Source: Piliocolobus tephrosceles
Lineage: Eukaryota; Chordata; Mammalia; Primates; Cercopithecidae
Reading direction: 5' to 3'
NCBI RefSeq assembly: GCF_002776525.5
Contig: NC_045436.1
Location: 14,543,243-14,607,242, forward strand
Length of the DNA: 64,000 nucleotides
The position numbers were made by a program, and so were the translations under genes. A model generated the notes under the pieces. It was not told the DNA's origin and made no database searches. It saw only the letters and a program-made list of their open reading frames with translations. Below are positions 55,656 through 64,000 of this stretch, in pieces. How positions within the stretch are numbered: the first letter of the stretch is position 1; every line of letters begins with the position of its first letter.

Positions 55656-57601
55656 TCACTTACTGGCTCTTGAAATTTCCGTGTGAAAGTGACCCATGCT
55701 AATTCATCATATATGTCCTTGCCCAAAACAAGTCACCAGTGCATGTCCAAATTTAAAAGAGATATATCAGTGCAACGCTATTTACCTGAAAGGTAAAGAG
55801 CCAGAAATAAAGAATAAATAACACAAGTGAAAGGGGTGAGATGAGCTTAAAGGTCATGGATGTTTGATTACAGAATGATGTACTACTGCTTCTTTTATTA
55901 CCATTTTTAGCCTTTTGTAGTTAACTCAATCTAAAGAGAGTTACTAGAAATTGGAGGAGGAACAAAATAATCTCCCTTGTATTCAAACAAATTTTAAAAG
56001 ATAGCATGCAAATTTTTTAACTAAAGAAAGAAATAATCTCAAGTCAATGCTCCCCTGAATCTTTGCTCCTCAACTCTGTGCTCCCTTAGCATGCCCTTGC
56101 TAAAACATCTTATTCTCAGTCTTACATGTATTTAAGGGAGATGGGCTACAATTCTCATGAAAAATTTTAATATGGGTCCTTCAGTGAGTTTCTTTTACTA
56201 GAAACTCACTAACAACAGCATGCACAAAATAACTGATCTATTACGAGTGCAAATCTGTCACAGACTATTCTCACTCATATCTAACATGGCCTGAATTCAT
56301 AGTTTACATATTTTGCTGTTTCGAGGTGCTTGCTCTTCCCTTTTAGGTCACATTTGTGATGCCTTAAATTTGATCCTTTATATTTTTGCCAAGGTTTCCA
56401 ATATGGCATTAAGAAAGGAACTTAATTTAATTTAATGCTTTGTTTGTTCCAAAGGAAATAGTTTTGGTCTTCAATAACTACTTTGAAAAGTTTTGGTTTT
56501 GATGATAAGGGAAGGATTTTACAATGTATATAAAATGTAATATACATTCAATGTTCCTCTTAACGATGCTTTTAATACAGCACATTTTGCAAATATTATG
56601 TGAAAAAGTTATTTATCACCTTCTATTGTGAGTGAATAAGGTAATCTCTAAAATAATTTTCCTCTTCCTAGAAATATTTCTTTTTTATCAATAAACATTA
56701 AAATTTTTTAGATATGAATATGCATTGTTTATGAAATATATATGATCTACAGTATATTTCAAATCCTTCTGTAACATTCTATGTCAGGGCAAAGTCTTTA
56801 GGGGTGCCATTATACACATCCTAATTAAGAGTCAGACATTTTATTTCAGAAGAGTGTGCAATACCAGGCATTATTAGACATATTTATAGAAGACTGAAGA
56901 TTAAGAATATTAATATGTTTCCTAAGAAATATTTATCTGTCTTTATCAAATTGTAGGTGATTGCAAAAATAAACCTATTCTGCCTATTTGATCTCAAGAA
57001 ACAGCACAAATTTTTGTCACAATGTAAAGAATCACCATTTTGATTGTCTGGAAGACTCCATTAGAAAATTATCACTGTTTTTGACACCTTCTTATATGTT
57101 ATTCACAGCAGAGGAACCTTGAGGACTCCTCACTGGCAGGCATCTAGTATCAGACCAAAAGAGAACAGTTTCTCTCATCCTGCATTTGCAATGTGAGAGA
57201 TGATCATAACTTATGAAAATGTGTCTGACAAAGGTCTCTATATTTAGTACTCAAGAGTGGGGAAAAGGAAAAGAAAGAACCTTTTCATATTAAAATATAT
57301 GTTTAAAAGCCTTAACACAATAGATGCTGATATGTCTTATCCCTATGCAAATTAGAAAGAATGAGACCCTTTGATTTAGTGACTTGAATCTTGAAACTTG
57401 TCTGGGGTGTCTTTCCAAAATGGCCTTATTTCTATTTTAACATTAATTTTGGCACACAAACATCTCATTAAAGTAATGTTGGAGTGATGGATCTTTTCAG
57501 ATGATTTAGACTGGGAATTACTCCAGGACTTAATTTTGATTTTCCCCTTACATATGCTATTAACTGTATGTTGGATGCTAACAGCCCCTACATTGGCAAT
57601 G
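55656..57601. other. AT-rich sequence, nothing assigned
   Basis: About 1.9 kb with no supported gene or repeat. Confidence 0.4.
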
Positions 57602-58413
57602 TACAGTAGGCCCCCCTTATCAATAAGGATATGTTCCAAGACCCTCAGTGGATGCCTGAAACTGCAGATCGTACCAAAAATAATACGTACTATGTTTTCT
57701 CCTATACATACCTTCCTATGATAAAGTTACATTTATAAATTAGGCACAGTAAGAGATTAAGTACTATAAGCAATAATAAAATAAAACAATTGTAACAATA
57801 TATTATAATAAAAGTTATATAACTGTGGTCTCTCTCCCCTCTCAAAATACCTTATTTTACTGTACTTACTCTTCTTTTTGTGATAATGTAAGACGACAAA
57901 AATGCCTCCATGGTGAAATGAAATGAGGTGAATGATGTAGGCATTGTGGTGTCGCATTAGGTTATCATTGACCTTCTGATGCTATTTTAGAAAGATAATC
58001 TGCTTTGAGTGATCCTGGATCATCAAGCCATGACGATGTTGATGGCTGGATGTCAGCAGAAGACAATATCGATAATTAGGAATCCCATTTAAGAGAATTT
58101 TTACAGATAGCTTTTGGAGAAACATTGTAATTGGACGCTGTTGACTGTTTCCTATCAATTCGTCGAAGTGTTGCTGCAGAGGTTGTAATCCTTCTGTGAC
58201 CATATGAGTGACTTTAATGCCATGCTACATCCAAGAATCATATTCCATAATTTTTTCCTTTACTCTAGCAATTCAAGACAGTTGGATCAATTTTAGACAT
58301 GTCTCCATTTATGGTTTTACTTTAATTCCTTCTTTATCATTTTTCTCTTTCTCTGTAGATAACTCAACGAGCTCTTCCAATTCGTTATCTCTTAGTACTA
58401 CTAGATGTAGTAC

Positions 58414-58449
58414 TATGTTCAATATGTTCGATATGTTCAATATGTTCTC
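58414..58449. repeat. 9-bp tandem repeat, four copies
   Basis: Unit ATGTTCAAT / ATGTTCGAT inside the Tigger transposase. On the minus strand it encodes a repeated His-Ile-Glu. A 9-bp-arm palindrome with a 5-base loop adjoins it at 58393-58415. Confidence 0.92.
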
Positions 58450-58545
58450 CCACTTCTGCATCAAGCATGTTGGCAAATTCTTCTTTACCAACTTTTATTG
58501 CCACATGAATGATTCTTCTAATTTTCATCAGCTCTGGGAAACTTT

Positions 58546-58852
58546 GTTTTGTTTTGTTTTGTTTTGTTTTTGAGATGGAGTCTTGCTCTGTCATCCAGGC
58601 TGGAGTGCAGTGGCGTGATCTTGGCTCACTGCAACCTCTGTCTCCTGGGTTCTAGCGATTCTCCTGCCTCAGCCTCCTGAGTAGCTGGGATTACCGGTGC
58701 ATGCCACCACGCCTGGCTAATTTTTGTATTTTTAGTAGAGACCGGATTTCATCATACTGGTCAGGCTGGTCTCAAACTGCTGACCTCGTGATCCACCCGC
58801 CTCGGTCTCCCAAAGTGCTGGGATTGCAGGCAGGAGCCACCGTGCCTGGCCA
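58546..58852 (-). repeat. Alu in the Tigger transposase
   Basis: Reverse-strand Alu whose tail became (GTTTT)n (58542-58573). The target duplication GGAAACTTT is at 58537-58545 and 58853-58861. Confidence 0.97.
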
Positions 58853-59232
58853 GGAAACTTTTAAAATTATTCATGTCTTCACTCTGTAAGTTCTTCCAGC
58901 AGGCATTTACAGTTTCTGGGTTTAATTCATCCTTTGTAGTTTTGATGAATGTTACTGCCTCAGCAGTAGTGAGTGATTTCCAGTACTGCACGATGTATAG
59001 ATTAAAGTCTGTTTCAAATGTTGATCTAATGCAATCACATACCAGGCAGGTGTATATGTAGCCTTGGCAAACCAAATAACTCTTTGGTCAAGGGGCTGAA
59101 TAAATGGGGTTGTTTTTGAAGGTAAAAATACAACTTTGACATTTTCATTTTGAGAGAAAACAGATTCAGGATGGCCAGGTGCATTGTTTATTAGTAAAAG
59201 GATTTTTAATTCTAATTCTTCTTCTTTCAAGT

Positions 59233-59532
59233 TTTTTTTTTTTTTTTTTTTTGAAACAGAGTCTGGCTCTGTCACCCAGGCTGGAGTGCTGTGGCCGGAT
59301 CTCAGCTCACTGCAAGCTCCGCCTCCCGGGTTCACGCCATTCTCCTGCCTCAGCCTCCCCAGTAGCTGGGACTACAGGCGCCGCCACGTCACCCGGCTAG
59401 TTTTTTGTAGTTTTTAGTAGAGACAGGGTTTCACCGTGTTAGCCAGGATGGTCTCGATCTCCTGACCTTGTGATCCGCCCGTCTCGGCCTCCCAAAATGC
59501 TGAGATTACAGGCTTGAGCCACCACACCCGGC
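59233..59532 (-). repeat. AluY of Old World monkey type in Tigger
   Basis: Well-preserved reverse-strand Alu. Plus-strand text 'gtgctgtggccggatctcag', 'acccggctagttttttgtag', 'cccgtctcggcctcccaaaa' and 'gattacaggcttgagccac' carries, on the element strand, GATCCGGCCAC, AAAACTAGCCGGG, GAGACGGGCGG and GGCTCAAGCC. I know these as AluYR-type markers of cercopithecoid monkeys. A short duplication TCAAGT is visible at 59227-59232 and 59533-59538. The copy is close to a young AluY in quality. Confidence 0.93.
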
Positions 59533-60721
59533 TCAAGTATTTTTTCACACCTGGGATGAAACATTGGTGAAATTATTCAATAAACTAGATGTCTGTTTCA
59601 GATTATGTTGCCAGAACATGCACAGATAATTTTTTACAGTGTTTAAATTTTTTGCTTTGTACACTATGCTTGTCATTATCACATGCCCTGCACTGTTGCC
59701 GCATAGTTCATCTTTCCTTCCATGTTTTATGACCTAGTGCCTCCTTTGCACCTTGATGGATTTAGGTTCTGTGGGCATCTTCTTCAAGAAGAGTGTAATT
59801 TTATCACAATTGAATACTTGCTTTGGTTGGTATTGTTTCCCCTTAATCTTTGCCTCAGCCGGAAATGTGGCACAGCTTCTTCATTGGCAGAGTTAGCATC
59901 TCCAGTAATTTTTATAGTTTTCAGTCTAAACCTATTTCTGAATCTGTGGAACCATTCCATTACTTGCAGTAAATGGCATGGTTATCACTCCATTTCAGGG
60001 GATTCCTTGCCTTAGCAACGAATGAGCCTTCACAAAGGCTCAAAGCTTTCTGACACAACATGTCACTGAAATGGATAGGAAGAGGAACACATTTTCTGTT
60101 TATGTCTTCCACCCACAAATTTAATACCTTTTCCATTTTAACTAAGCCCTTGTCATGCACTGTGACTACAACTCTTAGAGTTTGAAGTGTGACAGCTAAC
60201 ATGAATTTCTTTTCCCTTCTTTCAAGATTTCATGGATAGAAGATTCATTCTTACCACAGATGTTAGCAACCTCAGCATATATTTTTTCATTCTTTACTCA
60301 ATAAAGAACTTTCATCTCTTCACTTAACGCACGCACTTCACGGTTTCTCTTTAGTATATCTTAATTGCCCACGTAACTACTCTGGATTTGGGGATCGTTA
60401 TTAAATAAAATAAAGATTACTTGAACAAAAGTTTTCCTATAAGTCAACAGTTGATCCGTAAGCTAAGAAAGCTACGAAGTGACTACAGGGCCGGTAGCTT
60501 ATACAGCATGAACAGTGCTGGAAAAAGGGACGATTCATATCACATGCTGGATGGAGCAGGATGGCATGAGATTTAATCATTTCTTCACACTACTCAGAAC
60601 TTACGCAACTTAAAATATATTGTTCATTAACGTAAATTTTCAATTAATATTTTCAGATGAAGATTGGCATAGGTAACTCAAATTACGAAGAGTGAAATCT
60701 TCAATAATAGAGGACTAATGC

Positions 60722-60993
60722 GTTGTCCCTAAAGAATTAGTGAATTTTGTACAGTATCAAAAGGAACATACTTGGCAAATGTTAACAGAGTAAAAACTTT
60801 CTTGTTTGAATTTTTTAATGAAACGTGGGTATTTTACTTCAAAATGACCATATATCTCAGGTCATTTCAAAAAAATTTGCCCAACGAACATGAGAATAAT
60901 TGGGTTTCTGCATCTGAAATGGTTGTAAACACACATATATAACATATTTATAACATGTTTATATGTATATGTATCTCTGTGTGTATGTGTATA
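60722..60993. other. Short unassigned spacer between two Tiggers
   Basis: About 270 bases, AT-rich, ending in a TA/TG-rich run (60930-60994). Confidence 0.4.
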
Positions 60994-60995
60994 TA

Positions 60996-61954
60996 CAATT
61001 GACCTATGAACAATAAGGGTTTGAACTTCAGGGGTCCACTTATATATGTATTTTTAAAGTACATTGAAAAAAAAGATTTAGAGATTTGTGACAATTTGAA
61101 AAAAAACCTCACAGTTGAGTGAACCATATAGCATAGAAATATCAAGAAAACAATTTTAAAGTTAGATATGTCATGAATGGATACAATACATATGTAGGTA
61201 CTAGTCTATTTTATCATTTACTATATACTGTAATATAGTAATAATTTTGTAGCCACCTCCTGTTGCTATTATGGTGAGCTTGAGTATTCCAAGTATCTCT
61301 TAAAATATAGCTTGCTTCGCCTGTAAATTGTGTTTTGCATTAAAAAGTGATCTCTTGCAGTTCTGGTATATTTTTCATTTTGTTTATTCAATGTTATAAA
61401 CCTTGAAGAACACCATAGGGCACATGTGAAGTGCCACTAGTGATACTGGAGGTGCTCCCTGGGTGGAGAGAAAAGTTATGACATTACCAGAATAGGTTAA
61501 GTTGCTTGATATGTACCATAAATCCAGGTATCTGCAGTTGTGCTTTCCCGTCATTTCAAAATAAATGAATCTAATGTAAGGACCATGGCTAAAAAAATAA
61601 AAAGAAATTTGTAAAAGTTGTTGCTTCAGCTATGCCAGCAGGAATGAAAATCCTGAGGGTTTTTTTTGTTATTTTTTTTTTCTCCAAAATAACCTAAAGC
61701 AGAAGGAAGGTGAAGGATCTAAGGATGGAAAATTTAATGCCAATAAAAGACAGTTTCATAATTTTAGAAAGAGGTTTGCTTTTAAAATGTCAAGATAAAA
61801 AGAGAAGCAGCTTCTGCTGACCAATAGGCAGCAGACAAGTTCCCAGACGTCATAAAAAAAATCGTTGAGGAGAAAGGCTATTGGTCTGAATAGGTTTTTA
61901 GTGCAAATGAAAGTGCCCTATTCTAGAAAAAAAAAAAAAAAAAAAAAAAAAAAA
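60996..61954 (+). mobile_element. Tigger2-like DNA transposon, 5' part
   Basis: It starts after TA with CAATTGACCTATGAACAATA and 'gggtttgaacttcaggggtc', the decayed Tigger2 terminal repeat. It continues with 'attttgtagccacctcctgt', 'aaaagtgatctcttgcagtt' and 'gaagaacaccatagggcaca'. Then the transposase 5' half: 'gaagtgctccct'-like text at 61450, 'aaagcagaaggaaggtgaag', 'tagaaagaggtttgctttta' and 'gaaagtgccctattctag'. It then dissolves into a poly-A and an assembly gap. The other end is not seen after the gap. Confidence 0.87.
61400..61930 (+). pseudogene. Tigger2-like transposase, N-terminal half, broken
   Basis: Homologous to the HTH_Psq/CENP-B part of Tigger2 transposase ('..VKLLDMYHKSR' from 61497 in one frame; '..RRKAIGLNRFLVQMKVPYS' shadow near 61865). 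Several stops and a deletion around 61650-61690, where intact copies have about 100 more bases, disable it. The nuclease domain would lie in or beyond the gap. Confidence 0.75.
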
Positions 61955-62054
61955 NNNNNNNNNNNNNNNNNNNNNNNNNNNNNNNNNNNNNNNNNNNNNN
62001 NNNNNNNNNNNNNNNNNNNNNNNNNNNNNNNNNNNNNNNNNNNNNNNNNNNNNN
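61955..62054. other. Assembly gap of 100 N in a poly-A tract
   Basis: Exactly 100 N, bounded by 28 A on the left and 9 A on the right. A round 100 usually marks a gap of unknown size. The Tigger2 sequence does not resume on the right side. Confidence 0.99.
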
Positions 62055-62063
62055 AAAAAAAAA

Positions 62064-62465
62064 GAATGTTCCATAATAGCAACCTAGAAAAGATGAGATC
62101 AATTTTAAATACATATGTGAATCTTCCTTTCCTTTTGTCCCACTGAAAACACACATGCCCAAACCACAAAATACAATGGGCATTAGAATCTTTTTCATCA
62201 TTCTGTACTCTGTAGTCTCTACTATCATATGGCCACCCATAATAACTCTGCAGAGAACTTCAGCCACAGTCAAAGTTTATGGTAATGCAGTTTTTGTTTT
62301 TCAGAAGTGGTCAGTGGATAGAAGATTGGCTAGTGGTCAGAAAATTTCATCCTTTCGTTTTGCCTGGCGCTTTCATAATATAAAACACTTAACCTATTGC
62401 AATAGTTCTTGTGATGCTGTTGCAGAGTTGTAGGTGGAAAGGCCCTCAGTGCTCATGCCCTGGAA
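62064..62465. other. Unassigned sequence after the gap
   Basis: About 400 bases with no repeat that I can name and no continuation of the Tigger2 copy. Confidence 0.4.
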
Positions 62466-62467
62466 TT

Positions 62468-62628
62468 TTGCTGCTCACAGTGTGTTTGTTCATGCAGCAG
62501 TAGATCAGCATCCGCATCCTGGAATCTTGTTTAGCATGCAGAGGCCCCAGACCTAATGGATCAGAATCTGCATTTTAACAAGTTTCCAAGGTAATTGATA
62601 TGCACAATTAAGTTTAAATAGTACTGCC
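62468..62628 (+). mobile_element. MER5A-like (hAT-Charlie) DNA transposon
   Basis: 'gcagtagatcagcatccgca', 'tggaatcttgtttagcatgc', 'ggccccagacctaatggatc', 'agaatctgcattttaacaag' and 'ccaaggtaattgatatgcac' match MER5A in order. It is non-autonomous and carries no gene. Confidence 0.82.
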
Positions 62629-63331
62629 CCAGAAATTGCTTGAAAATATGGCAGAATCTCATATTTGCACTTGATATTTTTTCCCCCACAAAGAATAAAA
62701 AATAAATGTCACCAGGACTTGACGATGCCAGCCGTGGCATTATAGCTTTTGGTCTTTGGGACTGTACAAATGCAGTGCTGTCAAGATTTTCTGAATACCT
62801 TTATTCTGAAAGAATAAGAGCTCCCATCATGATCTCTTTTGATTCTGTCTGTGCTTCCCAAAAATGTGTAGGTGGCTCTGTTACCCATAAAATTATCCCA
62901 GTGCCTCTTAACTTATGTCCTTTCAAGAGCCATAGGATGTTGTATTTTCATCAGAGAATGTAATCACACTCAGAAACCATGTATTTAGATTTGTACCTTA
63001 CTTTAAATTAATTACACTCTAGGCCAAAATGTTTCATGCTTTTTCCAGCAACAAATTTCCTCCTTTGCTCCCTCCCTCAATCCCTCCCTGCTTGCTTTTA
63101 TTTTCTTCCTATTTCCTTTTTTCTTGTTGATAATGCAAAAGTATTTGAGGTCTTCAACTCTTAAAAATTAAACTGGAAATACTACCCAATTTTCTTATTC
63201 CATTTTTAAAAGACCATAAAATGTATCTGTAATAACCTGGAAACTACTTTTTTCTTGTTTGATCAATCTCAGTGCTAAAACTTGCTATATAATTTGAGTG
63301 ATAGGAGCCACTTTAGTTCACTGAGAAGAAT
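62629..63331. other. Unassigned sequence
   Basis: About 700 bases, including a pyrimidine-rich run near 63058-63125 (CTCCCTCAATCCCTCCCTGC). An 85-codon open frame (62706-62963) has no family resemblance. Confidence 0.4.
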
Positions 63332-63339
63332 GTATCTTG

Positions 63340-63644
63340 GCTGGACATGGTGGCTCATGCCTGTAATCCCAGCACTTTGGAAGGCCAAGGCTGGCAGATC
63401 ACATGAGGTTAGGAGTTTGAGAGCAGCCTGTCCCACATGGTGAAACCCCATCTCCACTAAAAGTACCAAAATTAGCTGGGCATGGTGGCACATGCTTGTA
63501 GTCCCAGCTACTCGGGAGACTAAGGCACAAGAATTGCTTGAACCTGGGAGACGTCTCAGGCACAAGAATTGCTTGAATCATGCCACTGCACTCCAGCCTG
63601 GGTGACAGAGTGATTTTGTCTCAAAAAAAAAAAAAAAAAAAAAA
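63340..63644 (+). repeat. Alu with an internal 35-bp duplication
   Basis: Complete Alu starting GCTGGACATGGTGGCTCATG, with a long A-tail. The right arm repeats AGGCACAAGAATTGCTTGAA at 63523-63542 and 63558-63577, in place of the usual 'ggaggttgcagtgagccgag'. Flanking duplications GTATCTTG are at 63332-63339 and 63645-63652. Confidence 0.96.
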
Positions 63645-63652
63645 GTATCTTG

Positions 63653-64000
63653 ACTCTGTTCCAGTGGTAGAAAAAGATATTTTATACGTGATTTTGATTT
63701 TTTTCATAGAAATACTTAATTTTTACCTTTATCTTTGGATGATTGCAAAACCCTTCTATTTTTCTTCTTCTCTGCGCTTTTTGACATGTTTCCCATCTTA
63801 GCATAAAAAGCCTTTGTGAGAAATTATCCTCTTTGAACTCAAAAATAGGAATCTAAGTTGAGAAGTTGAAAGCTCTAAAAGACCACCTTTTAGTAATTTA
63901 TAGTCATGTCCTTTGGCAAATAACCAAATAATTATGGGGTGGTATTAATTGGCCAAGAAAACCAATGTAGATCATTAGGACCAAAGAATTTTTTTCTCAA
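63653..64000. other. Unassigned sequence
   Basis: The last about 350 bases, with no gene or repeat that I can name. Confidence 0.4.

Larger units (their letters stand above)
57960..60380 (-). pseudogene. Tigger (pogo-type) transposase pseudogene
   Basis: Pogo/Tigger transposases bind terminal repeats with an N-terminal HTH/CENP-B-type domain and cut with a DDE/DDD nuclease. Minus-strand pieces include 'MEKVLNLWVEDINRK' (60120 region, CENP-B-type DNA-binding part), 'ILLLINNAPGHPES' and 'VKVVFLPSKTTPFIQPLDQ' (59210-59060, nuclease core), and 'YWKSLTTAEAV' with 'NACWKNL' (about 58970-58880). The catalytic aspartate of 'LLLIDNAPGHP' is asparagine here (codon at 59186-59188). Stops, frameshifts and two Alus make it non-functional. 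CENPB, TIGD and POGK genes are related, but this copy sits inside transposon ends and is decayed. Confidence 0.88.
57604..60721 (-). mobile_element. Tigger-family DNA transposon, near complete
   Basis: The left terminus reads CAGTAGGCCCCCCTTATC right after a TA. The right terminus (60695-60721) ends GAGGACTAATG, complementary in pattern to the left end with decay; the right-hand TA is no longer visible. Subterminal phrases 'ccaagaccctcagtggatgc', 'ctatgataaagttacattta' and 'aaattaggcacagtaagaga' are Tigger-like. The transposase reads on the minus strand. Two younger Alus interrupt it (58546-58852, 59233-59532). Subfamily (Tigger3/Tigger7/MER6 group) not settled. Confidence 0.88.

Noticed and set aside
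58952..60202. Tigger transposase pieces as a domesticated TIGD/CENPB-like host gene
   Set aside because: Flanked by transposon termini, has a changed catalytic residue, stops, frameshifts and two Alu insertions.
62706..62963. 85-codon plus-strand open frame near the window end
   Set aside because: Tempting because it starts with ATG and has mixed composition, but no domain, no homologue that I recognise and no splice signals were found; conservation would be needed.

Overview
This is nuclear DNA from a primate, most likely an Old World monkey. It is AT-rich, gene-free by what can be read here, and built almost entirely of nested, decayed transposable elements. The Alu repeats fix it as primate. 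One of them (59233-59532, minus strand) carries base differences that I associate with the AluYR-type subfamilies of macaques, baboons and relatives (GATCCGGCCAC near the 3' end, ACTAGCCGGG after the middle A-run, GCCGAGACGGGCGG in the left arm). I see no convincing host exon, splice-bounded coding segment, CpG island, tRNA or snRNA gene, and no CRISPR array. Every long reading frame that resembles a protein belongs to L1 ORF1/ORF2, to a Tigger transposase or to a retroviral gag remnant, and each is broken.

Layout, left to right. 1-3 kb is mostly plain AT-rich sequence with faint L2/MIR pieces and a truncated Alu. 3.06-5.6 kb is an old L1 (RT domain to 3' end). 6.8-10.4 kb is a nested endogenous-retrovirus district on the minus strand: two diverged copies of one LTR on either side of a gag fragment, then leader-like sequence, a recognisable proline-tRNA-type primer binding site and a second, different LTR. 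10.9-19.5 kb holds several solitary LTRs, L2 pieces, Alus and a tandem repeat made of palindromes. 19.7-25.6 kb holds four Alus plus a 3'-terminal Alu fragment, an L1M fragment and a MER2 DNA transposon split by two later insertions. 25.6-30.1 kb is mostly plain, with an LTR and a Tigger fragment.

30.1-38.4 kb is a three-layer nest. An old L1 with an inverted 5' part was invaded by a nearly full-length L1PA element (31252-37391, with a 16-bp target duplication) and by an AluJ. 39.4-43.6 kb has an MLT2-type LTR, an Alu and an internally deleted L1PB-like element. 44.7-49.1 kb is another long L1PA-type element with two internal tandem duplications. 49.8-54.5 kb has an Alu, an LTR related to the one at 18 kb, and a second 5'-inverted L1M with an Alu inside. 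55.46-55.53 kb is an almost perfect 28-bp-arm hairpin that no recognised repeat explains. 57.6-60.7 kb is a near-complete Tigger DNA transposon (transposase on the minus strand, two Alus inside). 61.0-61.9 kb is a Tigger2-like element on the opposite strand, which runs into a poly-A tract and a 100-N assembly gap (61955-62054). The last 2 kb hold a MER5A-like element and an Alu with an internal duplication.

Nothing here works together as an operon or pathway. The biology is the record of successive insertions: target-site duplications, inversions and nesting give relative ages. No working novel system is evident. The best candidate for something undescribed is the hairpin at 55459-55527. Repeat family names are given from recognised consensus phrases, not from a database search. 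Boundaries of old elements are good to roughly 10-50 bases.
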